In this document: piece by piece, positions 50,176 to 58,889 of the stretch
Numbering within the stretch: position 1 is the stretch's first letter
Layout: each line of letters opens with the position of its first letter
Assembly: GCF_009828095.1 (NCBI RefSeq)
Contig: NZ_WTYP01000001.1
Coordinates: forward strand, 496,001-560,000
Source of the DNA: Pontixanthobacter luteolus
GTDB taxonomy: Bacteria > Pseudomonadota > Alphaproteobacteria > Sphingomonadales > Sphingomonadaceae
DNA: 64,000 nt
Direction of reading: 5' to 3'
Translations under genes and position numbers: made by a program
The notes under the pieces: generated by a model
The model's input: only the letters and a program-made list of their open reading frames with translations
Database searches by the model: none
Told to the model about the DNA's origin: nothing

Positions 50176-51429
50176 CTATTTCGGCTCGTTGATCCAGCGC
50201 CCGCTATTGGCGTATTCGGGTTTGATGCCGCTGCTCTCAGGCAGGTTCTCCGCCTCGAACAATGCTTCTCCGCCGCGCTGGGTCACTTCGCGTGAATAGG
50301 TTGGTGCAGGGGTTTTCGCGCGCTGCCCGGCGTTGTTTTCAGCGAGCGCTTTAAGCCGCGCCTGTTCATAGGCCTTAGCCAGAGCGACCGGATCAGCCGC
50401 TTCGCTGGAACCGGCATCTGCCGCTTGCGCGGCTTTGGATGCACGCGACGAAGCCGCAGGTTCTACCCCGGCATAGCGGGCAGTGAACGCGTTGGGTTTC
50501 CCGGCGAGACCTTTCCAGCGATAGAAACGGTGCGCGCCGATCGTGCCGATATGATCGAGGCTTGGCGCCCAGTACGGATAGATCCAGACTGTGTGATAGT
50601 GCGTTGCCAGGCCGACCGGATTGTAGACCGATCCGGACAAGGCATCCTGCGCCACTCGCTGCGCCCGGGCCCAGGCACCTGCGCCCGGTGTGCGCTTCAT
50701 CGAACCGTCGCACGTAAAGCTGAACTGGCAGCCGGTTTTGCGTTCCGAACCCTGAAAAACAACGCCGCACACGCTGTTGGGATAACTGGGGTGGGCGACC
50801 CGGTTCAGCACCACCTGCGCCACGGCGCGCTGGCCGCCGATCGCTTCCGATGCGGCCTCGTAATAGATCGCGTTGGTGAGGCATTGCAGCGCACGGGCCT
50901 TGCTCAGACCTGCTCCGCTAGAGAGGAACGCGCGTGCAGCCGGACCTGCATTGCGCGATGCGGCCAGTTCGGCTGCCTGCGTTCCGCCTGTACCCGACAT
51001 GTCGAACAGAGCCAGCGACTTGTCACCCAGATCGGGGACATATCGCGGAGCGTCTTCGAGGTAATAAAACGCAGAGCCGGGAAAACTGCTGCCGCCCTGT
51101 TCGAACGGCATGGGTTCGATGTTGGCATATTCAGCGGCCGTCTCCGGTGAGCCAAGTTCGCTCCAGTCAACCGGCGCAGCAAAAGCGGGCACGCCAATGG
51201 CCGCTGCCAGCGCAGCGATCCTGCGTCCGCGATGCCGGGTTCCGATCAGCGCGCCCAACCGGTCCCACGCCCGCGCGGCCAAGGGCTTGCGCTTGCTGCG
51301 CATACGCGCCTGAAAGCGCGCGGTGCGCTGTTCGGCAGAAAAGGCGGGCTTATCGTTCAATCGGCTTCCTGGATTACCTTGCGCAAACGGCGCGCTTTGC
51401 GCGTACCGACAGGCTCGGCGCTGCGCCAC
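50176..51429 (-). CDS. SleB-type cell-wall hydrolase
   Basis: The C-terminal half contains the Hydrolase_2 (SleB/CwlJ) domain: LTNAIYYEAASEAIGGQRAV with the catalytic Glu, QVVLNRVAHPSYPNSVCGVV, then QFSFTCDG and ATHYHTVWIYPYW. Such enzymes cut peptidoglycan and in alphaproteobacteria act in cell-wall remodelling. The N-terminal part has a basic head and a hydrophobic stretch (AALAAAIGVPAFAA, about residues 72-85) that anchors or exports it. The protein ends with a low-complexity region. The start is uncertain; the first 45 residues may not be translated. Confidence 0.86.
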   Translation of the reverse strand: MAQRRACRYAQSAPFAQGNPGSRLNDKPAFSAEQRTARFQARMRSKRKPLAARAWDRLGALIGTRHRGRRIAALAAAIGVPAFAAPVDWSELGSPETAAEYANIEPMPFEQGGSSFPGSAFYYLEDAPRYVPDLGDKSLALFDMSGTGGTQAAELAASRNAGPAARAFLSSGAGLSKARALQCLTNAIYYEAASEAIGGQRAVAQVVLNRVAHPSYPNSVCGVVFQGSERKTGCQFSFTCDGSMKRTPGAGAWARAQRVAQDALSGSVYNPVGLATHYHTVWIYPYWAPSLDHIGTIGAHRFYRWKGLAGKPNAFTARYAGVEPAASSRASKAAQAADAGSSEAADPVALAKAYEQARLKALAENNAGQRAKTPAPTYSREVTQRGGEALFEAENLPESSGIKPEYANSGRWINEPK

Positions 51430-51531
51430 GGATCAATCCGCACCGTCCCTTAGCGGTACAGGCTGCAAGACGCAGTTAAGCGCCGTGCTGAATAATTGAT
51501 TACCGAGCAGTCAGCAGCATGAAAGCTCTGG

Positions 51532-51560
51532 TTGCATGGCTGACCGCGGCGGAGTATCGG
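51532..51560 (+). promoter_or_regulatory. Candidate promoter ahead of the cobalamin riboswitch
   Basis: TTGCAT at 51532-51537 and TATCGG at 51555-51560 are 17 bases apart, about 20 bases before the riboswitch. The placement fits a transcript that begins with the aptamer. The -10 box is weak. Confidence 0.45.
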
Positions 51561-51574
51561 GGCCGCGACGTCAT

Positions 51575-51755
51575 GGGTTGCCGCGCGTAAAGCGGGCCTA
51601 AGAGGGAAGGATGTGCGGGGTGTGTCCCCAAATCATCCGCTGCCCCCGCAACTGTGACCGGGGAGCGCTGTCTCCACAATGCCACTGGCCACGCTCGCGC
51701 GGCTGGGAAGGCGGAAGCAGCGCAGCGATCCGGGAGCCAGGAGACCTGCCGATGA
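51575..51755 (+). promoter_or_regulatory. Cobalamin riboswitch
   Basis: The region has the conserved parts of the B12 aptamer in order: CCCCCGCAACTGTGACCGG (about 51643-51661), GCCACTGG at 51681-51688, CTGGGAAGGCGG at 51703-51714 and the 3' closing box GAGCCAGGAGACCTGCC at 51734-51750. The BtuB gene and the BtuFCD transporter genes follow. Binding of adenosylcobalamin would lower expression, by either termination or translation inhibition; the expression platform was not resolved. Confidence 0.9.
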
Positions 51756-51859
51756 TGGTCGTTCGAGCCGGCGGGCGGGGTGTACCGAGGGCAGATGGGA
51801 AAGTGCGAATTCGCGCGCTTCCTCCGTCATGAGCGACTTCGCTTGTGATAGGAGTAACC

Positions 51860-53815
51860 ATGCGTAAATATCTGTTTATAGGCGCTTCCTTGTCGTCTTC
51901 TGGCTGGGCGATGGCCGTGCCCGCCGCAGCCCAAGAAGTCGGCGAGGGGTGTAGCGGGGTTGTCTACGAAGATGGCCAGCCGGTGTCGTTTGTGCAGGGC
52001 TTTTGCCGCGCCGCAGAAGATGTGATCACGGTCACGGCAACCGGCACTCGTTCGGAAATCGAAGATACCGGGCAGGCGGTTACGATTGTCAATCGCAGCG
52101 AGATCGAGGATATCCAGGGCGCTGATCTGACCCGCGTGCTGGAGCGTGCGCCCGGCGTAACCTTCAGCCGCAATGGCGGGGCCGGAAGTTTCACAGGTGT
52201 GCGTGTTCGCGGTGCAGAGGCAGAACAATTGCTGGTGGTTGTCGACGGGGTTCGCGTGGCCGATCCCGCATCCCCGGCGGGCGGATATGATTTTGGCAAT
52301 TTGCTGTCGCAAAATGTTGAAAAAATGGACCTGCTGCGCGGTTCCAACAGTACGATCTGGGGGTCTGACGCAATCGGCGGCGTGCTGGCGGTAACCACTC
52401 GCAATCTCGACGGTGTCACCGCAAGCGCTGAATACGGATCGCGCGAAACGCTCTCTGCATCTGCCACGGGCGGGGTGTCAGGCGACTGGGGCAGCTTCGG
52501 CGTGGTCGCCAGCTTTTACGATACCGAGGGATTCTCTTCGGCGGCCAGCGGCACGGAGGATGATGGTTTCCAGCAATGGGCGATTGCATCACGCGGGCGG
52601 GCCAATGTAAGCTACGCAGTCTCGCTGTTTGCCGGCGGCAGTTACAGCGAAGGCGATCTGGAGATTGACGGGACCCCGGCACCATCCTTTATCCTGACAG
52701 ACACTGACGAATTCCAGAAAACCCGCCAATATTCGGCATTTGCAGGGGTATCTTACGACAGCGGACCGTTGTTCCTGAAAGCGGCCTATTCGCTGGCCGA
52801 TACTGATAGGCGCAATTTCAATCCGGCGTTCGGCACTGCCCCCGGCTTTACCAGCGACGGCCATTCGGACCGGGTCGAACTGCGCGGTGAATGGCGTGCG
52901 ATCGGCCCGCTGATCGTAAGCTTTGGCGGGGAAAGCGAGTGGACCAGCTACATCACCAATTTCGATGCACTGCGGCATGATACAAGGATCAGCGGTGCCT
53001 ACACGCAGCTGGGGATCGAGTTTGGCGGTATTTCGGGCCATCTGGGTGTCCGGCATGATGATCATGCGCGTTTCGGCGGCGCGACCAGTTTCGGCGCTGA
53101 TCTGAGCTATGAAATCGTGCCTGACATCCGCCTGCGCGCCAGCGTGGGCGAGGGGTTCAAGGCGCCGACATTGTTCCAGCTGTTTTCCGATTTCGGCAAC
53201 CAGGCTCTTGAGGCCGAACAGAGCACCAGCTTTGACCTAGGCATTGCCTGGAACGACCGAAACGACCGGTTTTATGCCGGGGCTACTCTGTTCAAACGCG
53301 ACAGTGAAAACCAGATCGAGTTTGCCTCCTGCTTCGGATCGGCCGACCCGATCTGTATCGACCGGCCCTTCGGCACGTATGACAATGTCGGCAAGGTGCG
53401 CGCGCAAGGCCTGGAAATGGAGCTGGGGGCAAACCCGTCCGACCGGTTCGGCGTTCGTGCGGTATATTCGCTGACAGACACCGAAAACCGCACGCCGGGC
53501 AGCGCCAATCAGGGCAACGCACTGGCCCGCCGCCCGCGTCATGCCGTCACGGTTTCCGCTGACTGGTTGACGCCGATTGCGGGTTTCACGCTGGGCGGCG
53601 ATGTGCGCATGGTGAGCGACAGTTTCGACGATGCGGGCAATTCCAACCGGCTCGACGGATACCAGCTGGTCACCTTGCGCGGGAGCTTGCCGATAGGAAA
53701 CAAGGTGGAGCTGTTTGGCCGGGTCGAAAACCTGTTCGATCAGGATTACCAGACAGCGCTCGGCTACGGCTCTCCCGGACGCGGGGCGTTTGCCGGGGCG
53801 CGGACGCGGTTCTGA
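51860..53815 (+). CDS. btuB: TonB-dependent vitamin B12 receptor
   Basis: The outer membrane receptor takes up cobalamin using TonB energy. The 651-residue product has a signal peptide ending AAAQE, a TonB-box-like DVITVTATGTR, a plug domain (to about residue 165, with RAPGVTFSRNGGAG, RVRGAEAEQLLVVVDGVRV) and a barrel that ends in the terminal Phe (ARTRF). Control by the upstream cobalamin riboswitch supports the ligand. Start ATG 51860 has GGAG upstream; the GTG at 51845 lacks one. The stop overlaps the btuF start by one base. Confidence 0.92.
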   Translation: MRKYLFIGASLSSSGWAMAVPAAAQEVGEGCSGVVYEDGQPVSFVQGFCRAAEDVITVTATGTRSEIEDTGQAVTIVNRSEIEDIQGADLTRVLERAPGVTFSRNGGAGSFTGVRVRGAEAEQLLVVVDGVRVADPASPAGGYDFGNLLSQNVEKMDLLRGSNSTIWGSDAIGGVLAVTTRNLDGVTASAEYGSRETLSASATGGVSGDWGSFGVVASFYDTEGFSSAASGTEDDGFQQWAIASRGRANVSYAVSLFAGGSYSEGDLEIDGTPAPSFILTDTDEFQKTRQYSAFAGVSYDSGPLFLKAAYSLADTDRRNFNPAFGTAPGFTSDGHSDRVELRGEWRAIGPLIVSFGGESEWTSYITNFDALRHDTRISGAYTQLGIEFGGISGHLGVRHDDHARFGGATSFGADLSYEIVPDIRLRASVGEGFKAPTLFQLFSDFGNQALEAEQSTSFDLGIAWNDRNDRFYAGATLFKRDSENQIEFASCFGSADPICIDRPFGTYDNVGKVRAQGLEMELGANPSDRFGVRAVYSLTDTENRTPGSANQGNALARRPRHAVTVSADWLTPIAGFTLGGDVRMVSDSFDDAGNSNRLDGYQLVTLRGSLPIGNKVELFGRVENLFDQDYQTALGYGSPGRGAFAGARTRF

Positions 53816-54633
53816 TGCGGCTGGCCCCGCTTTTCCTTGGCATGATGCTGGCTGCGTGCGCGCAGCCGGCACCTGTCATCGGGGACGCGGGCAACGCCGG
53901 GCCGACGATTGTCAGCCTAAACCCGTGCACCGATGCCATTCTTGCCGAAGTTACGGAGCCGGGTCAGCTGCTGGCGATCTCGCATTACAGCCATGATCCC
54001 GCGGCGAGTTCGATGGATATGAAGCGCGCGCGGCAATTCGCGGTAACCGGCGGCACGGTGGAGGAGATCATCGCGCTCCAGCCGGACATCGTTGTGGCGG
54101 GCAGTTTCCTTGCGCTGTCCACTCGCACTGCGCTGGATGATCTGGGCATTCGCGTCGAAACCTTCGGCATGGCAGCCGATGTGGAACAAAGCGTGGGACA
54201 GATCCGCTCGCTCGCCGGAATCGCCGGGCAAGCGGCGCGGGGGGACCAATTGGTTGCGCGTATCGAGGCTGCGCTGGCCGACGCGCAGGGGGATGCAGAC
54301 GGGCAAATACCCGCAGTGCTGTGGCAACCGTCTGGTATCGTGCCGGGCGAGGGGACGTTGATCGCCGACCTGATGCGCCGCGCCGGTTTCTCCAGCCATA
54401 GCCAAGCATTGGGCATGGGGCAGGCGGATTATCTCTCGCTTGAACAGCTGCTTGTAAGCCCGCCGCGCGTGTTGCTGATCGCAGGGCAGGAACGTTCGCA
54501 GGCGCATCCCGCGCTCGACCGGCTGAGCGGGGTGCACCGGGCCAGTCTGGATGCCTCAATGCTGTATTGCGGCGGGCCGACGATCATCGCGGCGTCGCGA
54601 AGGCTCAAGGCCATACGGGACGAGGTTTCATGA
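53815..54633 (+). CDS. btuF: Cobalamin ABC transporter substrate-binding lipoprotein
   Basis: The 272-residue product has a signal with lipobox LAAC (Cys about residue 15) and a TroA/BtuF-type fold: IVSLNPCTDAIL at the start, VEEIIALQPDIVVAG near residue 85 and DYLSLEQLL. It captures B12 in the periplasm and hands it to BtuCD. Its lipid anchor differs from E. coli BtuF, which is soluble. It overlaps btuB and btuC at both ends by TGATG and ATGA junctions. Confidence 0.85.
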   Translation: MRLAPLFLGMMLAACAQPAPVIGDAGNAGPTIVSLNPCTDAILAEVTEPGQLLAISHYSHDPAASSMDMKRARQFAVTGGTVEEIIALQPDIVVAGSFLALSTRTALDDLGIRVETFGMAADVEQSVGQIRSLAGIAGQAARGDQLVARIEAALADAQGDADGQIPAVLWQPSGIVPGEGTLIADLMRRAGFSSHSQALGMGQADYLSLEQLLVSPPRVLLIAGQERSQAHPALDRLSGVHRASLDASMLYCGGPTIIAASRRLKAIRDEVS

Positions 54634-55595
54634 GCCGGGCCAATGCCATGCTGCTGCTGTTGCTGCCCGGAGCATTCGTCCTGTCGCTGTTTGCAGGCCG
54701 GGTCTGGCTCGATTTTTCCGCCACGCCGAACGCCATGGTTATTATCGCTGAACTGCGGCTGCCGCGTGCATTGCTGGCGGTGATCGTCGGGGCTGGGCTA
54801 GGTTCCGCAGGCGCGGCGATGCAGGGATATCTGCGCAATCCGCTGGCCGATCCGGGTCTGTTCGGCATTGCCCCCGGCGCCGCGCTGGGCGCTGTCGCCA
54901 GTTTCTGGTTCGGTTACGCGGCCAGCGCGTGGCTGCTGCCGCTGTTCGCACTTGCCGGGGCTTCCGCCGCGATGGGGCTGCTCGCGCTGATCGCGGGGCG
55001 CACGGGCGGGATCGCCCTGTTCACATTGGCGGGCATGATGATCGCGAGCCTTGCAGGGGCGTTTATGAGCCTCGCCATCAGCCTAGCCCCCAATGCCTTT
55101 GCGATGAGCGAAATCGTGACGTGGCTGATGGGCGCGCTAACCGATCGCAGCTGGCGCGAGGTCTATCTTGCCGCGCCGCTGACCGCCGCCGGGATCGCCT
55201 GCTTCTGGATGGCCCGAAAAGACCTCGACGCGCTGATCCTGGGCGATGCCGCCGCACGGTCGATGGGGATGCGGCCGGGCGTTTTGCAAGCGTGGCTGAT
55301 CGCCGGCGTCGGGCTGACCGTGGGCAGCGGCGTCTCTGTGGCCGGGATTATCGGTTTCGTCGGGCTGATCGTGCCGCATCTGGTGCGCCCCTTTACCGAC
55401 CGCCGCCCGTCTTCGCTGATCATACCGAGCGCGCTGGCCGGGGGGCTGCTGGTGCTGGTGGCGGACAGCGCGGTGCGCATCCTGCCGCTGGTGACCGAGC
55501 TGCGGCTGGGGATCGCGCTGAGCCTGATCGGAGCGCCGTTCTTCCTGTGGCTGCTGCTCAAGATGCGCCGCGGCCATGCAGGAGGAATGCTGTGA
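54630..55595 (+). CDS. btuC: Cobalamin ABC transporter permease
   Basis: The 321-residue membrane protein has about ten helices and matches the FecCD/BtuC family, with GAAMQGYLRNPLADPGLFGI, GALTDRSWREV and GFVGLIVPHLVR. ATG 54630 overlaps the btuF stop as ATGA. The final TGA lies inside the GTG start region of btuD. It forms the channel of the B12 importer. Confidence 0.9.
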   Translation: MSRANAMLLLLLPGAFVLSLFAGRVWLDFSATPNAMVIIAELRLPRALLAVIVGAGLGSAGAAMQGYLRNPLADPGLFGIAPGAALGAVASFWFGYAASAWLLPLFALAGASAAMGLLALIAGRTGGIALFTLAGMMIASLAGAFMSLAISLAPNAFAMSEIVTWLMGALTDRSWREVYLAAPLTAAGIACFWMARKDLDALILGDAAARSMGMRPGVLQAWLIAGVGLTVGSGVSVAGIIGFVGLIVPHLVRPFTDRRPSSLIIPSALAGGLLVLVADSAVRILPLVTELRLGIALSLIGAPFFLWLLLKMRRGHAGGML

Positions 55596-56335
55596 GCCTG
55601 GGCGCTGATAATCTTGGAATTCGCGGCCGGCTGGAACCACTTTCGGTCATGTTCGAGGAGGGGCAGGTCACTGCCATCTGCGGGCCGAACGGGGCGGGCA
55701 AGTCGACCCTGCTGGCGGCGCTTGCCGGATTGATCGAGACAGCCTCAGGCAAGGCGGTGCTCGATGGGGAAGACCTGAAGAACCGCCTCCCGCGTGAACG
55801 GGCGCAGCACATCGGTTATTTGCCGCAAGACGGCGAGACGGCGTGGGATGTATCGGTTCGCAATCTCGTCTCGCTGGGCCGGCTTCCTTATGGTGACGAG
55901 GCGCCCGAGATGGTTGATGCAGCGCTTGAAGCGCTCGGTCTCAAAGCCCATGCGAACAGGCCGGTCTCAACACTTTCAGGCGGTGAGAAAGCGCGCGCTT
56001 TGCTGGCCCGCGTGCTGGCCGGACAGCCGCGCTGGGTCCTTGCCGACGAACCGCTCGCCGCGCTCGACATCGGTCACCAGCAGGCCTTGCTCAGCTATCT
56101 GAGGCAGACAGCCGCCGCCGGAACCGGTGTGATCATGGTGTTGCACGACCTGTCGCTGGCGATGAACCATGCCGACCGGGTGCTGGTGCTGGACCGCGGC
56201 AAACTGGCCGCTGACGGTGCACCCGAAAACGCGCTCGCCACCGGGGTGGTCGAGCGCGTCTGGAATGTCTCGGCAAATTGGGCCGGTAGTCCGGGCGAAC
56301 GCGCGCTGATGGTGCGCCCGCCCGGATCAGCCTGA
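55592..56335 (+). CDS. btuD: Cobalamin ABC transporter ATPase
   Basis: The 247-residue product has Walker A GPNGAGKST (31-39), the signature LSGGEKARALLARVLAG and Walker B WVLADEPLAALD followed by LHDLSLAMNHADRVLVL. It powers BtuC. The start is GTG at 55592, four bases upstream of the btuC stop, with a strong GGAGG ribosome binding site at 55581-55585. The longer open frame that begins at 54929 is a shadow of btuC. Confidence 0.9.
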   Translation: MSLGADNLGIRGRLEPLSVMFEEGQVTAICGPNGAGKSTLLAALAGLIETASGKAVLDGEDLKNRLPRERAQHIGYLPQDGETAWDVSVRNLVSLGRLPYGDEAPEMVDAALEALGLKAHANRPVSTLSGGEKARALLARVLAGQPRWVLADEPLAALDIGHQQALLSYLRQTAAAGTGVIMVLHDLSLAMNHADRVLVLDRGKLAADGAPENALATGVVERVWNVSANWAGSPGERALMVRPPGSA

Positions 56336-56336
56336 T

Positions 56337-58592
56337 TTACTTCGAAACAGTATTCGTCGGCAGCTTGCCATCCGAAGTGGTGGCAGCGTCGGCAGCAGAA
56401 TCGTCTCCGGTCAGGCCGCGCGCAACCAGCATCGGGGTCACGTCCGGCTGACGACCGGCGAAATTTTCGAACATCTTGAAATAGTCCATCGTCCCGCCGC
56501 GGCTGAGGACGGTGGCACGGTAGTGATCGCCGTTCTCACGGGTCAGACCGCCATTGTCCATGAACCATTGACGGCTGTCACGGTCCAGCATCTCGGTCCA
56601 CAGATAGCTGTAATAGCCGGAGCTGTAGCCGGTCGGGCTGGAGAAGATGTGGTTGAAATAGCTGCTGCGATAACGCGGCGGCACCAGGCCGATTTCAAGG
56701 CCCAGTTCTTCCAACGAGTTACGTTCGAACGCGTCGACATCTTCGGGCGTCTTGATCGCAGCGGCTTCTTCTGCGCTCAGCGCGTGCCATTTCATGTCGA
56801 GCAGAGCCGCTTCGACGACTTCACCGAAATCATAGCCCTGGTTGAACTTGGCCGCGCGTTCGATCTTCTCGATCAGTTCTGCCGGGATGGTTTCACCGGT
56901 TTCGTAATGCTTGGCATAGTTCGACAGGATTTCGGGGTGGGTTGCCCACACCTCGTTCACCTGGCTGGGATATTCGACGAAATCGCGCGCCGTGGCAGTG
57001 CCCGAAATCGACGCGTATTTCTGATCCGCGAAGAAACCGTGCAGCGCATGGCCGAATTCATGGAACAGCGTGTTCACATTGTCGAAGCTGACCAGCTGGA
57101 CTTCACCTTCGGCAGCCTTCGGAATGTTGAGCACGTTGTAGATCACCGGCTTGGTGCCGTTGAGATAGCTCTGATCCACGAAATTGCTCATCCATGCGCC
57201 GCCACGCTTGGACGGGCGCTGGAATGGGTCGAAATAGAAGATGCCCAATTCGCTGCCATCACGGTCGAACACGGTGTAGGTGCTGACGTCAGGGTGATAG
57301 ACCGGCAGATCGGTGCGTTTCTGGAATGTCAGACCGTAAAGTTTTTCTGCAGCGTAGAACACGCCGTCTTCCAGTACCTTGTCGAGCTGGAAGTAAGGCT
57401 CAACCGCGCTTTCGTCGAACGCGTATTTTTCAGCCTTCACCTTTTCGGCATAGCGATACCAGTCCCATGGCTTCACTTCGAAATCGCCGCCCTCGGCAGC
57501 GATCTTCTCGTTGAGCAACGCAGCCTCGCGGCGCTGGGTTGCGGCCAGTGCGGGAACCATCTGTTCCATGAAATCAAGCGCAGTCTGCGGCTGTTTCGCC
57601 ATGCGGTCATACATGACGTAGCTGGCCCAGTCGGGCTTGCCGAACAGCGCGGCTTTCTGGGCGCGCAGCTGGGCGATTTCAGCGATCAGCATACGGGTGT
57701 CGTATTCACCCGGCTGGTCATTACGGTCGACGCTGAGGCGGAACAGCTTTTCGCGGGTCGTGCGGTTTTCCAGCGCTGGCAAGGATGGCTGCTGCGTGGT
57801 GTTCTGCAGCGCGATGGCATACTTGCCTTCCATGCCCTTCTCAGCAGCCAGCTTTGCAGCGGCTTCGATCGCGGCAGGCGACAAGCCGGCCAGCTCCTCT
57901 TCGCTATCGACGATCAGCGCGCTGGCAACGGTGCCTTCGCGCACGCGGTTGCCAAATTCATTGGTTACTTCTGACAGCTTGGTGTTGATCGCGCGGACCT
58001 GATCCTTCTGCTCTGCGGTCAGCATGGCGCCGGCCTGGACCATACCTTCGTAGGTGTCTTCCAGCAGGGCCGCGTCTTCAACCGTCATGCTCATCGCAGC
58101 GCGATTGTCGTAAACCGCTTTGACCCGGGCAAACAGCACGGGGTCCAGCGTTATCGCATCGGAGTGGGCCGAAAGCTTGGGACCCATCTCGGTCTGGACG
58201 GCATTGAGCGTGTCGTTGGTGTTGGAACCGGTCAGCGCGAAGAATACGCGGGCCACGCGGCCCAGAATTGCGCCGGATTGTTCCAGTGCGACAATCGTGT
58301 TCTCGAAAGTCGGTGCATCTGGATTGTTCTTGATCTGATCGATCTCGGCGCTGTGAATTGCCATCGCCTGTTCGAACGCCGGGCGGTAATCATCATCGGA
58401 GATCTTGCTGAAATCGGGCGCTTCGAACGGCAAAGTGCTTTCAGCGGCGAAATAGCCTGTCGCTTCGGGCACGGCATTTTCTGCAGGAAGTGCGGCGGTG
58501 TTGGCACTGGCCATTTCGTCGCCTCCGTTGGCTTGTGAACATCCTGCAAGCAATGCGCTCGCAGCGACTGCGGCCATAAGTTGGGCCTTCAT
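56337..58592 (-). CDS. M3 family metallopeptidase lipoprotein
   Basis: The 751-residue product is a peptidyl-dipeptidase/oligopeptidase of family M3 (Dcp type). The zinc site is HEFGHALHGFF (about 511-521), and the downstream SWATEMLDRD-like LWTEMLDRDSR end is also typical. ATG 58592 has GGAG upstream and gives a signal with lipobox LLAGC (Cys about 17). Lipid anchoring would place it at the periplasmic face of a membrane to cut peptides. It is convergent with btuD by one base. The longer frame starting at 59819 is a shadow of the next gene. Confidence 0.9.
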   Translation of the reverse strand: MKAQLMAAVAASALLAGCSQANGGDEMASANTAALPAENAVPEATGYFAAESTLPFEAPDFSKISDDDYRPAFEQAMAIHSAEIDQIKNNPDAPTFENTIVALEQSGAILGRVARVFFALTGSNTNDTLNAVQTEMGPKLSAHSDAITLDPVLFARVKAVYDNRAAMSMTVEDAALLEDTYEGMVQAGAMLTAEQKDQVRAINTKLSEVTNEFGNRVREGTVASALIVDSEEELAGLSPAAIEAAAKLAAEKGMEGKYAIALQNTTQQPSLPALENRTTREKLFRLSVDRNDQPGEYDTRMLIAEIAQLRAQKAALFGKPDWASYVMYDRMAKQPQTALDFMEQMVPALAATQRREAALLNEKIAAEGGDFEVKPWDWYRYAEKVKAEKYAFDESAVEPYFQLDKVLEDGVFYAAEKLYGLTFQKRTDLPVYHPDVSTYTVFDRDGSELGIFYFDPFQRPSKRGGAWMSNFVDQSYLNGTKPVIYNVLNIPKAAEGEVQLVSFDNVNTLFHEFGHALHGFFADQKYASISGTATARDFVEYPSQVNEVWATHPEILSNYAKHYETGETIPAELIEKIERAAKFNQGYDFGEVVEAALLDMKWHALSAEEAAAIKTPEDVDAFERNSLEELGLEIGLVPPRYRSSYFNHIFSSPTGYSSGYYSYLWTEMLDRDSRQWFMDNGGLTRENGDHYRATVLSRGGTMDYFKMFENFAGRQPDVTPMLVARGLTGDDSAADAATTSDGKLPTNTVSK

Positions 58593-58889
58593 CTGACTCT
58601 CCATATTTTCTGGGTAGGTGCAGCAGGGATGGATTCCCCGCGCGGTCCATTGCAACCCCTGATAACTGACACTGCTTGAACCGGAGATTGACCGAAATTG
58701 CAAACTAAAGGCGGATAGTCGGTCGAGGCAGGAACGCCGTTTGTCGAACGGGCGGGGTCGCCCTGCTGAATTACGCGCGACGGGCAAACGAGCTGCCAAG
58801 CTCTGTTTAACCAGCATTTTTCGCGGCTGGACAAGGCCGGATTTGGCCGCCAAATGAGCCTCCGTTTTTCTCCATGGGGTCGCATCCAT

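Larger units (their letters stand above)
51430..51859 (+). other. 430-bp upstream region of the B12 uptake operon
   Basis: No gene is supported. It holds a candidate promoter (51532-51560), the cobalamin riboswitch (about 51575-51755) and a further 100 bases that end with the btuB ribosome binding site GGAG at 51851-51854. The left part also serves the divergent cell-wall hydrolase gene. Confidence 0.6.

Noticed and set aside
54929-55591. N-terminal extension of the BtuD frame
   Set aside because: It lies inside btuC in another frame and has no transporter motif; GTG 55592 has GGAGG upstream.
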